Origin: an uncultured Acidimicrobiales bacterium
GTDB lineage: Bacteria; Actinomycetota; Acidimicrobiia; Acidimicrobiales; UBA10347
Direction: 5' to 3'
Assembly (NCBI GenBank): GCA_937941245.1
Contig: CALDYC010000019.1
Coordinates: 68,708 to 102,632 of the forward strand
Length of the DNA stretch: 33,925 bases
Shown: piece by piece, positions 25,040-32,629 of the stretch
Layout: each line of letters begins with the position of its first letter
Numbering within the stretch: position 1 is the stretch's first letter
Program-made: the position numbers and the translations under genes
Notes under the pieces: generated by a model
The model's database searches: none
What the model saw: the letters and a program-made list of their open reading frames with translations, nothing else
Told to the model about the DNA's origin: nothing

Positions 25040-26086
25040 ATGTCTGATCCTCAGCTGACGTCGGTCAACGCAGCCAGCCTTGCTGGCGACAACATCTTCA
25101 AAGTGTTTGGGCCCAAACCAGCCCGGGCTCTTGAGATGGCGGTGGCCGGCGTCAGCCGGGACGACATCCTTCGCGAGACCGGCAATACCGTCGCGGTCCG
25201 AGACGTGAGCTTTGACGTAGTGCCTGGCGAAACGTTCGTGGTCATGGGCCTGTCCGGTTCCGGTAAGTCGACGCTCATCCGCTGCATTGCTCAACTGGTC
25301 GAATTGACGCAAGGAAGCGTGTCGCTCAATGGCCGTGACTTGACGGCGATGAGCGAAAAGGAACTGCGCGACGTTCGACGCAACAACATGTCAATGGTGT
25401 TCCAGCACTTTGGGCTGTTCCCGCATCGACGGGTGATTGACAACGTGGCCTACGGCCTCGAGGTACAAGGCATTGATCGAGCGGCTCGGCACAAACGAGC
25501 GCTCGAGATTCTCGACATCGTCGGGCTTGGCGGATGGGGCGATCATTACCCCCAGGAACTGTCTGGCGGCATGCAACAACGTGTCGGCCTCGGACGGGCT
25601 CTGGCCGTGGAACCCGACGTGCTCTTCTTTGACGAACCGTTCTCGGCGCTTGATCCGCTGATCCGCCGGGACATGCAGAATGAGCTTCTTCGGCTGCAGG
25701 CCGACATGGGACGCACGATCGTGTTCATCACCCATGATTTCGACGAGGCCATCAAGCTTGGGGATCGCATCGCGATCATGAAGGACGGTGAGTTCGACCA
25801 GGTCGGCACCGCCCATGAGCTGTTGTCGAATCCGGCGACTGACTACGTCCGCGAGTTCACCGAGGATGTTTCACGAACGAAGGTCCTGACCGCGGGCCAC
25901 GTCGCGCGAGCTGAAAAATCGGGGGACCCGATGGCGACGATCATCGTCGGAGCCGAGCAGCCGATCGACACGATTCTTGGCACGCTCCTGAGCACGGACG
26001 AACCGGTTGCCGTGCGTGGAACCAACGGCGAACTCATCGGGGTTGTCGACCGGTCGGCGGTGATTGAACTCGTGGGAGGAACGTGA
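25040..26086 (+). CDS. proV: Glycine betaine/proline-type ABC transporter ATP-binding protein
   Basis: ATPase of 348 residues that powers import. Walker A GLSGSGKST (70-78), Q-loop region MVFQHFGLFPHRRVIDNVAYG, signature LSGGMQQR (from 174), Walker B VLFFDEPFSALD (from 194) and switch His in FITHDFDEA. The N-terminal IFKVFGPKPARALEMAVAGV extension is characteristic of the ProV/OpuAA group. The C-terminus has about one CBS-like unit (TILGTLLSTDEPVAVRGTNG) rather than a full tandem pair; in OpuA such domains sense ionic strength. It starts 12 bases after the binding-protein gene and overlaps the permease gene by 4 bases (GTGA). Confidence 0.94.
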   Translation: MSDPQLTSVNAASLAGDNIFKVFGPKPARALEMAVAGVSRDDILRETGNTVAVRDVSFDVVPGETFVVMGLSGSGKSTLIRCIAQLVELTQGSVSLNGRDLTAMSEKELRDVRRNNMSMVFQHFGLFPHRRVIDNVAYGLEVQGIDRAARHKRALEILDIVGLGGWGDHYPQELSGGMQQRVGLGRALAVEPDVLFFDEPFSALDPLIRRDMQNELLRLQADMGRTIVFITHDFDEAIKLGDRIAIMKDGEFDQVGTAHELLSNPATDYVREFTEDVSRTKVLTAGHVARAEKSGDPMATIIVGAEQPIDTILGTLLSTDEPVAVRGTNGELIGVVDRSAVIELVGGT

Positions 26087-27975
26087 TCGAACGGGTGAGT
26101 CGGGCCCCTAAATGGGGAATCTGGGCTCTCTGTGTGGCGGTAGCGGTTGGCCTACAAGTCGCTTTCGCGTCGAGCGAGAGCTTCCCAGCAGGACTCGATC
26201 ACACCTTCTCAGATCCGATCGATGACTTCGGTCGTTGGCAGCAGTCGGCACGACGGACCAATGTGTTGTTCACGGGGTTCTTCACGCCGCTCAGCGACAT
26301 GGTTGGATGGGCGCTCGACACCGTTGAATCGGTGCTGTTGTGGGTGCCGTGGTACGTGCTCCCCGCCGCGATCTTTGTGGTCGTTGCCCGAACAAAAGGA
26401 TGGGTCGTCGGCCTGATCCCTGCGGCAGTCATGGTCTATCCGGGTTTGGTCGGGCTGTGGGAAGTCACGATCGACACATTTGCGTTGATGATCATCTCGG
26501 TTTCGATCGCCGTGGCACTTGGGGTTCCGCTTGGTGTGTGGGGGGCATTGAACACGCGGGTCGAGAAGTCGATACGCCCTGTGCTCGATGCCATGCAAAC
26601 AGTGCCGGCCCCGGTGTATTTCCTGCCGATGCTGATGTTGTTCGGCATTGGACGGGTGCCGGCGACTTTTGCGACGGTGATCTATGCGCTTCCGCCAGTG
26701 GTCCGGCTGACCACGCTCGGCATTCGTGAGGTGCCACCTGCCGCCGTCGAAGCGTCGGAGATGTTTGGTGCGACCAAGCGGCAGACGATGACGCGTGTCC
26801 AGCTACCGATGGCCTTGCCCACCATCATGACGGGCGTCAGCCAGACGATCATGATGGCGCTGGGGATCGTTGTGCTTGCCACGTTGCTCGGGGCAGGTGG
26901 GCTCGGGCAAGAAATAATGGAGACACTCAGCCAGCGTCGTACCGGACGTGGTTTTGCGACCGGACTGGCAGTTGTCGCTATAGCGATTGTGCTCGATCGG
27001 CTCGGCCGTGCCCTTGCCGTGACGGATCGTTCCAAGCTCCCTGGCCGCAAGGTCATGGCCGGAGCGGCGGTAGCCATTGTTGGGCTGACCGTGTTCGGCC
27101 TGGCCTCGGGAATCACCGAATTTCCTGAAGTGTGGTCGGTCAAGATCTTTGATCCGATTGACAACGGGGTCGTCTGGATCCGCGACAACCTTCGGTGGCT
27201 GACGCGTGGCTTCAATGATTTGGTCGTCGCTGACTTCTATGTGCCCGTCAGAGATCTGCTCACCGAGACGATTGCCTGGCCGGTCCTGTTATGGATCGGG
27301 ACGTTTGTGGGCTGGCGCATTGGTGGTGTGCGCTTGGCCGTGTTCAGCTTGTCGATGATGGTTGCCGTTGGGCTGATTGGCATGTGGAACCAATCGCTCG
27401 ACACGCTCACTCAGGTGGTTGCAGCCGTCATCTTGTCGGTCGCAATCGCGGTACCGGTTGGGGTGTGGGCCGGGAGGAACCCTCGGGTCGAAGCGTTTCT
27501 TGGACCGATCCTCGATGCGTTGCAGACCATCCCGTCGCTGGTGTACATCATTCCGGCCGTCATTTTCTTTACTGTTGGGGTCGTGCCCGGCATTGTTGCG
27601 TCGGTGCTGTACGCAATCGTCCCCGGCATCAGGATTACGGCGCTTGGGATTCGAGAGGTGCCGGCTGAGAGCATCGAGGCAGCGCAGCTGTTCGGCGCCA
27701 CCCGACGCCAGACCATGCTCGGAGTTCGTTTACCGCTCGCCGCGCCCACGATCATGGCTGGGATTAACCAGGTGATCATGATGGTGTTGGCCATGGTCAT
27801 CATCTCGGGGTTGGTCGGCGGAGGAGCGCTCGGGTTCGCTGCAGTAAGCGCGGTCAAACGCAGCGACCTTGGCATTGGCTTCGAGGTTGGGTTCGCGATC
27901 GTGGCAATTGCGATGATCCTTGATCGAACCACGGCTGCTGTTGCCGATCGGCTTCGCCCGGTTGCTGGCCACTGA
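26083..27975 (+). CDS. Glycine betaine/proline-type ABC permease with two permease domains in one chain
   Basis: This 630-residue membrane protein is about twice the usual ProW size. Two homologous permease domains are visible. The first has LDAMQTVPAPVYFLPMLMLF, the coupling helix EVPPAAVEASEMFGATKRQT and GAGGLGQEIM. The second has LDALQTIPSLVYIIPAVIFF, the coupling helix EVPAESIEAAQLFGATRRQT and GGGALGFAAV. They are joined through several extra helices around residues 320-440. One chain could thus form the whole membrane channel, where most relatives use a homodimer. The GTG start overlaps the ATPase stop. Last gene of the operon. Confidence 0.93.
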   Translation: MIERVSRAPKWGIWALCVAVAVGLQVAFASSESFPAGLDHTFSDPIDDFGRWQQSARRTNVLFTGFFTPLSDMVGWALDTVESVLLWVPWYVLPAAIFVVVARTKGWVVGLIPAAVMVYPGLVGLWEVTIDTFALMIISVSIAVALGVPLGVWGALNTRVEKSIRPVLDAMQTVPAPVYFLPMLMLFGIGRVPATFATVIYALPPVVRLTTLGIREVPPAAVEASEMFGATKRQTMTRVQLPMALPTIMTGVSQTIMMALGIVVLATLLGAGGLGQEIMETLSQRRTGRGFATGLAVVAIAIVLDRLGRALAVTDRSKLPGRKVMAGAAVAIVGLTVFGLASGITEFPEVWSVKIFDPIDNGVVWIRDNLRWLTRGFNDLVVADFYVPVRDLLTETIAWPVLLWIGTFVGWRIGGVRLAVFSLSMMVAVGLIGMWNQSLDTLTQVVAAVILSVAIAVPVGVWAGRNPRVEAFLGPILDALQTIPSLVYIIPAVIFFTVGVVPGIVASVLYAIVPGIRITALGIREVPAESIEAAQLFGATRRQTMLGVRLPLAAPTIMAGINQVIMMVLAMVIISGLVGGGALGFAAVSAVKRSDLGIGFEVGFAIVAIAMILDRTTAAVADRLRPVAGH

Positions 27976-27999
27976 GCACGGGTAGTCACCCAGCGTCAG

Positions 28000-28019
28000 C
28001 CTGTGCCGGCGTGCACAGG
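28000..28019. terminator. Inverted repeat after the ABC operon, terminator or operator
   Basis: CCTGTGC and GCACAGG form a perfect 7-base stem around a 6-base loop. It is 25 bases after the permease stop and overlaps where the -35 of the next gene's promoter would lie, so it could instead be an operator. No T tract follows. Confidence 0.4.
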
Positions 28020-28033
28020 TTGCCGAATGTCAC

Positions 28034-28039
28034 TACCTT
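28034..28039 (+). promoter_or_regulatory. -10 box (TACCTT) of a probable leaderless promoter for the SGNH hydrolase gene
   Basis: TACCTT ends 7 bases before ATG 28047. No Shine-Dalgarno precedes that ATG. Confidence 0.5.
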
Positions 28040-28046
28040 TGTCTGT

Positions 28047-29087
28047 ATGAACTTTGGCTGTATGAAACGAACGATTCTGGCTCTCGTAGCCATGTCCTTA
28101 TTGGTGGTGCTGATCCCGACTCAGGCCGAAGCCCAACAGGTGCGCACGCGGTCCGATCAGCCGGCGCTGGTACGCCCGGTACCCACCAAGCCGACTAATG
28201 ACGCGCCGGCTGATGCAAGCGCCGGACGAATTCGTCAGCCGATCTACATCGGATTGGGTGATTCGTTCGCGAGTGGTGAGGGAAACAACACCGGCAACTA
28301 TGACCCGGCCACCGACACCGCAACGAATACGTGCCATCGTTCGAACGACAGCTACTCGTCGATCATTGGTGGTCCTACGAGCTGGTTCTTAGGCATGGAG
28401 TTCGTTGCGTGTTCGGGCGCGAAAATCGAAAACATCGACACCCTTGGTCAGAACGGCGAGCCGCGCCAGCTCGACATCTTCACCACGGCGGCCAACACGA
28501 GCGCACCTCGCATTATCACGATGAGCATCGGTGGAAATGACGCACAGTTCGTACCAACCCTCAGCGCATGCGCCGGTGCAACCGACTGTCATCTCGACCC
28601 AGCAGTGACCGGTCCGGTCGACGCGGCGATAGCGGCGATGCGAGTGCAACTTGAACAGCTCTACACGTCGATCCTGACGCAGCCCGAGAACGCGGACACC
28701 TTCTCCGCACTTGTTGTTGTCGGATACCCGCACCTCTTTGGCTCAGGCACCTGTCCAACATCACCGCTTGATCTCAACGTCTTGTTCTCGCCGGCTGAAC
28801 GGGTGTGGATGGATTCACGCGCCGATGCGCTCAATGCCGAGATCCTTGCGGCGGTGAACAATGTCGCCAGCACGGGTCTGCGAGTTCACTATGCAAATAT
28901 GGTTCCGGTGTTCGACGGCCACGAAGCCTGTGGTGTCGACGTCACAGCTGATCCGACCACGCAGTGGATCAACGCGCTCGACCTCGCCGAGTTTGAGCAT
29001 TCGTTCCACCCGAACGAATACGGACATGCAGAGATGGCAACGACCATCAACAAGGTGATTACCGCAGAAGTGCTTCGCTACGTCTAA
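28047..29087 (+). CDS. Secreted SGNH/GDSL-family hydrolase
   Basis: Extracellular esterase or lipase of 346 residues. A Sec signal (RTILALVAMSLLVVLIPTQA, cut near AEA) is followed by a Pro/Thr-rich linker. Block I is YIGLGDSFASGEGNN with the nucleophile Ser; block III is MSIGGNDAQF (Gly and Asn of the oxyanion hole); block V is FHPNEYGHAEMA with the catalytic His. Six or more Cys in the mature part suggest disulfides, as in Streptomyces-type SGNH lipases. ATG 28047 is supported by the box 7 bases upstream; ATG 28062 is an alternative. Substrate (lipid, acetylated glycan or other ester) is not determinable. Confidence 0.88.
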   Translation: MNFGCMKRTILALVAMSLLVVLIPTQAEAQQVRTRSDQPALVRPVPTKPTNDAPADASAGRIRQPIYIGLGDSFASGEGNNTGNYDPATDTATNTCHRSNDSYSSIIGGPTSWFLGMEFVACSGAKIENIDTLGQNGEPRQLDIFTTAANTSAPRIITMSIGGNDAQFVPTLSACAGATDCHLDPAVTGPVDAAIAAMRVQLEQLYTSILTQPENADTFSALVVVGYPHLFGSGTCPTSPLDLNVLFSPAERVWMDSRADALNAEILAAVNNVASTGLRVHYANMVPVFDGHEACGVDVTADPTTQWINALDLAEFEHSFHPNEYGHAEMATTINKVITAEVLRYV

Positions 29088-29136
29088 GCATTGGTGACAA
29101 CCTGCACCACAGTCGCACACGCGGTGTGAATCTGTC

Positions 29137-29221
29137 GCAAACGGCTCGTTGTTCGATTCTCGAGAGGGTCGAGCCGGGCCGTTTGCCCCGTTTTGGGGTG
29201 ATACCTACGGGTTGACGTAGG
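29137..29221 (+). promoter_or_regulatory. Structured intergenic region: long hairpin plus two small hairpins
   Basis: GCAAACGGC (29137-29145) is complementary to GCCGTTTGC (29178-29186), and inside it GGCTCG (29143-29148) pairs with CGAGCC (29170-29175). Then CCCC-GTTTT-GGGG (29186-29198) and CCTACG/CGTAGG (29204-29209/29216-29221, 6-base loop) follow. The first hairpin, trailed by CCCCGTTTT, could terminate the SGNH gene. The whole could also be a structured leader of the coiled-coil gene 106 bases on. The 239-base gap 29088-29326 has no gene I can support. Confidence 0.45.
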
Positions 29222-29326
29222 CCTTGCGGCAGGGGTGGAGGTGACGTTTGCTCATTTCGTTTGCAGGTGCCAGTTCGCACACTGAGGAGGTTCCCCCCCA
29301 ACCACACACCAATCGGAGAAATCGTC

Positions 29327-30454
29327 GTGGAAAACATGTTCGCAAAAAAGGCAGTGTCACTTGTGGCAGCCACCAGCATCGGCTTCGGTCTGATTGCCGT
29401 CGGCGGCGCTGCCGATGCTTCAGCAGGTTGTGTTGTCGGCCAGGTCGACTGCACCCCCCGCACCACAACCTCAGCTGTAGAAGCACAAGCAACCGAGAAT
29501 TGCACCACCACCGCAACCGCTGCCACGACCCAGGTTGCATCTATCCAGGCTCAGTCGCAGGTCAAGTACCAGACCGAGATGCTCCAGCAAGAACAGGTCA
29601 AAGAAGTCAAAGCCGAGGCACAGATCAAAGAAGTACTTCATGGCGCCGAAGCACACGCCGAGGCAGAGGTCCGAGAGCAGGTCGAACAGGCAATAGTTCG
29701 TCCCGCTGCTGAGGTGGCGCAGCTCGAGCCCCAGCTGATGAAGGACAACACGGTCACCGAGCAGCGAGAGGTCGTTGCCGTCGAAGCTGATCGAGCGGTT
29801 GGTGTCGACCAGGTTGACGCTCAGTACAAGATCAGCGAGGCCCGCGCTGAACGGGTTGTGGCTAATGAAAAAGTAGCGGTTGCCGAGCAGACACAGGATC
29901 GTGAGCTAAAGGCCGAGGTTCAGGTGCTGGCCAAGACTGAAACCCAACAGGTCAGGGAACAGGTCGTTATTCAGGCTGAAGCCCAGCAGCTTCAGCAGCA
30001 GGTCGAGTCGGTCAAGCACCAGACGTTGCAGGTCCAGTCTGAAGTCCAGCAGGTCAAGGCTGAGGTCCAGCAGGTGCAGACCCAGGCGGTTCAAGATGTG
30101 AAGATGGCGTGTGTAAAGGCTGAAACTGTAAAGGCTGAAACTGTCAAGGTTGAAACCGTCAGGGCTGAAACGGTCACTGCTGAAGTCGTCAAGGTGGCGA
30201 CGCCTGACCGAATCGAAGTGGTTGCGGCTCCCGTTGTTCCGCAGGTTGCCTACCCTGCGATCACCACTGCCGCTGAAGAGGGCACTGCGTGGGAAGGAAT
30301 CTCCCCTCAGGCCGATCAGGTTGCTGCGTTGATCGAGCAGCCTGAAGCGCTTGCCTACACCGGTACTGAACAGGACTTGGTCTTGGCCGCAAGTGGACTG
30401 ATCGCCGTTGGTGGCGTGATGACGATCGCTGGCCGCCGTCGCCGGAACAGCTGA
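29327..30454 (+). CDS. Secreted coiled-coil protein with pentapeptide repeats and a C-terminal LAxTG sorting signal
   Basis: A 375-residue protein with no family I recognise. A signal peptide (KKAVSLVAATSIGFGLIAVG, cleavage near ADASA) and two Cys (GCVVGQVDC) are followed by ~250 residues very rich in Gln, Glu, Val and Ala, strongly suggestive of coiled coil or long helix, with units such as QQVKAEVQQVQ. Then five KAETV-type pentapeptides (30116-30190). The C-terminus has LAYTG, a hydrophobic helix (LVLAASGLIAVGGVMTIAG) and RRRR, so it is probably sortase-anchored. GTG 29327 has GGAGAAA 8 bases upstream; ATG 29336 is an alternative. A strong hairpin ends the unit. A stalk or spacer role on the surface is inference. 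Confidence 0.8.
   Translation: MENMFAKKAVSLVAATSIGFGLIAVGGAADASAGCVVGQVDCTPRTTTSAVEAQATENCTTTATAATTQVASIQAQSQVKYQTEMLQQEQVKEVKAEAQIKEVLHGAEAHAEAEVREQVEQAIVRPAAEVAQLEPQLMKDNTVTEQREVVAVEADRAVGVDQVDAQYKISEARAERVVANEKVAVAEQTQDRELKAEVQVLAKTETQQVREQVVIQAEAQQLQQQVESVKHQTLQVQSEVQQVKAEVQQVQTQAVQDVKMACVKAETVKAETVKVETVRAETVTAEVVKVATPDRIEVVAAPVVPQVAYPAITTAAEEGTAWEGISPQADQVAALIEQPEALAYTGTEQDLVLAASGLIAVGGVMTIAGRRRRNS
30116..30190 (+). repeat. Five tandem 15-base repeats encoding KAETV-type pentapeptides
   Basis: The units read KAETV, KAETV, KVETV, RAETV and TAEVV. The first two differ by one base. Exact 15-base phasing keeps the frame and suggests growth by duplication. Confidence 0.85.
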
Positions 30455-30530
30455 GCAACCTTCATACCCGAACAACGTCACACATACAGATACTGACTGA
30501 ACCTCGCTCGTCGAGATCAGTCACAGGTTT

Positions 30531-30555
30531 GACCCGCCCGCCACCAGGGCGGGTC
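30531..30555 (+). terminator. Rho-independent-like terminator after the coiled-coil gene
   Basis: GACCCGCCC and GGGCGGGTC form a perfect 9-base GC-rich stem around a 7-base loop, followed within 6 bases by CGTTTT. It lies 76 bases after the stop. The remaining gap up to 30638 carries the promoter of the next gene. Confidence 0.7.
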
Positions 30556-30626
30556 ATTGCCGTTTTCGACCTGTTCACGACCCCCGGGTGTTGCGCCGCT
30601 TGTTCTTTGCGACGGCGCAATTGGTC

Positions 30627-30632
30627 TAGGTT
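30627..30632 (+). promoter_or_regulatory. -10 box (TAGGTT) of a probable leaderless promoter for the LLM oxidoreductase gene
   Basis: TAGGTT ends 6 bases before ATG 30639, with no ribosome site between. Confidence 0.5.
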
Positions 30633-30638
30633 CCGACT

Positions 30639-31550
30639 ATGCATTTCTCCGTCTGGCCCGACCCGGGCCGTCCTGTTGATGAAGTTCTTGATCTCGCCCG
30701 ATTCGCTGATGATCTCGGTTGGTTTGGCTTTTGGTTTGCCGATCACTACATGCCAAACACTGGTGATACATCACTGAAGGCCGGCGACGTACACGAGGTG
30801 TGGGGTGTGCTTCCGGCGGTGGCGGCGGTGACCAAGAACATCAGAATTGGCCCGCTTGTTTCGCCCACCTCAGTGCATCACCCAGCAGTGTTGGCTAACC
30901 GAGCTGCAACCATTGACCACGTCTCGAACGGACGATTCGTCCTGGGGCTCGGAGCGGGGTGGCAAGTTAACGAACATGCTGCATACGGAATCGAGCTCGA
31001 GTCGCCGGGGGACCGGGTTTCGCGCTTTGACGAAGCGATCCAGATCACACGCTCGCTGCTCGATACTGACCGGACCACCTTTGATGGCCGCTTCTACACG
31101 CTTAACGACGCACCTTCGGACCCCAGCCCAGTCCAGAACAAGCTCCCAATCACGGTTGGTACCGGTGGCCCGCGCATGCTTCGGATCACTGCCCGTCATG
31201 CCCAGGAATGGAACACGTGGGGTGGTCCTGAAATGGCGGGGGACCGACGCCATGCCTATGAGATGGCCTGCGACGACGTCGGTGTCGATCCGGCCTCGTT
31301 GCACACGTCTGTGCAAGCGTTGGTGGTCATGACCGACGACGCTGAGAGCCTTGCTTCGATCCGCAGCGGTGATATGGGAGGTCGTTCAATCGCGGGCTCG
31401 AACACCGAAATCGTCGAGCAGCTTGGTCAACTCAGGGACTTGGGCTTTGACGAGCTGATCGTGCCGGACTTCACCCTCGGAGCAACCGCCGAGCAACGTC
31501 GCGAGGCCTATGAGAACTTCGCCGCGAACATCGCGCCGCAGCTCGCGTAG
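30639..31550 (+). CDS. LLM-class (luciferase-like) oxidoreductase, probably F420-dependent
   Basis: TIM-barrel oxidoreductase of 303 residues. It begins MHFSVWPDPGRPVDEVLDLA, then LGWFGFWFADHYMPNTGD, RIGPLVSPTSVHHPAVLANR, GRFVLGLGAGWQVNEHAAYG and LPITVGTGGPRMLRITARHA. This is the pattern of actinobacterial F420-using family members rather than FMN luciferases. Substrate and direction are unknown. The start is the first residue of the conserved strand and follows a -10 box 6 bases upstream. Convergent with the next gene after 48 bases. F420 use is inferred from the family and the likely phylum. Confidence 0.88.
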   Translation: MHFSVWPDPGRPVDEVLDLARFADDLGWFGFWFADHYMPNTGDTSLKAGDVHEVWGVLPAVAAVTKNIRIGPLVSPTSVHHPAVLANRAATIDHVSNGRFVLGLGAGWQVNEHAAYGIELESPGDRVSRFDEAIQITRSLLDTDRTTFDGRFYTLNDAPSDPSPVQNKLPITVGTGGPRMLRITARHAQEWNTWGGPEMAGDRRHAYEMACDDVGVDPASLHTSVQALVVMTDDAESLASIRSGDMGGRSIAGSNTEIVEQLGQLRDLGFDELIVPDFTLGATAEQRREAYENFAANIAPQLA

Positions 31551-31598
31551 AGACGAATGTTGATTGGGCGGGTCGAGGTTTCGGCCCGACACGTCGAC

Positions 31599-32558
31599 TC
31601 AACTTCTTGCGCCGGGAACGACCTCGTAGCCGGGTTCCTCTGGTTCGTCATCGACGATTTCAGCCGGGAAACCATCTGCCACCACTGACAAACCAGTCGC
31701 GTCTTCCAGGCGCCGGATGATGTTCGGTGAGAACTCTCGGGTTCCGTAGCGCTGCTCGCCGTCTTTGAAAATGTCAATCAGAACTGGTGAGACTTCGAGT
31801 GGAACGTCGTGGCGCTCGGCGATCTGCTGAAAGATGCCGATGTCCTTGCTCACCAGATCCATGGTGAAGTTGATGTCGCGGCTTCCGTTCAAAATGATTT
31901 GACTCTCGGTTTCGTGCACAAACGAGTTGCCCGATGAGATTCGGATCGCCTCATAGGTCGTTGCCAGGTCCATGCCCGCGGCCTTCGATGTCACGAGGGC
32001 TTCGGAAAGCGTGATCAAGTTGGCGGTTGCCAGGTAGTTGGTCATCACCTTGAGCACCGAAGCGGTACCAAGCTCGCCGGTGTGCAGAATGCGCCGGCCC
32101 ATCTTGGTGAGCACCGGAAGTGCCCGCTCAAACGTCGACCGTTCGCATCCAGCAAAGATCGCGATATTGCCCGTTGCTGCTCGATGGCACCCTCCTGAGA
32201 CCGGGCAATCGATAGGTTCGCCACCCGCGGCAGCCACCAGAGCACCCAGCCGACGAACCTCGGCCTCGTCGGTCGTGCTCATCTCGGCCCACATCTGCCC
32301 CGGCTGCAGCGCGGACAAAATGCCGTCGTCTGCTTCGACTACCGCGGCGCTGATCGCCGGACTCGGCAGACAGGTGATCACCATGTCAACGTTCGTCGTC
32401 ATCTCAGCCGGCGAGTCCGCCCATTTCGCGCCCGCTTCGAGCAGCGGTTCAGCCGCGGCCCGGTCGAGGTCACGCACGGTGAGGTCGACGCCGTTGCGCA
32501 ACAGGCTTGCTGCCAGCTTGGCTCCAACGTTGCCTAATCCTATGAACCCGATGCGCAT
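31599..32558 (-). CDS. NAD(P)-dependent beta-hydroxyacid dehydrogenase (3-hydroxyisobutyrate dehydrogenase family)
   Basis: This 319-residue protein oxidises a beta-hydroxyacid to the semialdehyde or reduces the reverse. The N-terminal dinucleotide motif is GFIGLGNVGAKLA, with Asp in TVRDLDRAAAE near the end of the second strand. MVITCLPSPAIS, then the substrate motif CPVSGGCHRAATGNIAIFAG and the catalytic Lys in SVLKVMTNYLATANL follow. A C-terminal acidic tail (DDEPEEPG) is extra. ATG 32558 has AGGAG 7 bases upstream; the frame is open to 32594 without support. Substrate could be 3-hydroxyisobutyrate, tartronate semialdehyde or similar. Divergent from the D-2-hydroxyacid dehydrogenase-like gene. 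Confidence 0.9.
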   Translation of the reverse strand: MRIGFIGLGNVGAKLAASLLRNGVDLTVRDLDRAAAEPLLEAGAKWADSPAEMTTNVDMVITCLPSPAISAAVVEADDGILSALQPGQMWAEMSTTDEAEVRRLGALVAAAGGEPIDCPVSGGCHRAATGNIAIFAGCERSTFERALPVLTKMGRRILHTGELGTASVLKVMTNYLATANLITLSEALVTSKAAGMDLATTYEAIRISSGNSFVHETESQIILNGSRDINFTMDLVSKDIGIFQQIAERHDVPLEVSPVLIDIFKDGEQRYGTREFSPNIIRRLEDATGLSVVADGFPAEIVDDEPEEPGYEVVPGARS

Positions 32559-32616
32559 GATGTATCTCCTGATTTCGCAGGGCGGTTGCGCCAATCTAGC
32601 GACGTGGACCGGTAAC

Positions 32617-32622
32617 TAGTCT
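32617..32622 (+). promoter_or_regulatory. -10 box (TAGTCT) of a probable leaderless promoter for the 2-hydroxyacid dehydrogenase gene
   Basis: TAGTCT ends 7 bases before ATG 32630. A GGAG also lies between the two, so initiation could be mixed. Confidence 0.45.
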
Positions 32623-32629
32623 CGGAGCT

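Noticed and set aside
29137-29226. Cyclic-di-AMP (ydaO) riboswitch
   Set aside because: Only a GGGGTGA-like string and a GTAGGC-like string are present; the intervening conserved segments and spacing are missing.
30116-30190. Short direct repeats as a CRISPR-like array
   Set aside because: Units are contiguous 15-base coding repeats without spacers, in frame with a protein.
29906-30481. 191-codon minus-strand frame opposite the coiled-coil gene
   Set aside because: Leu/Phe/Asp-rich antisense of Gln/Lys/Glu repeats; the sense strand has signal peptide, LAYTG anchor, ribosome site and terminator.
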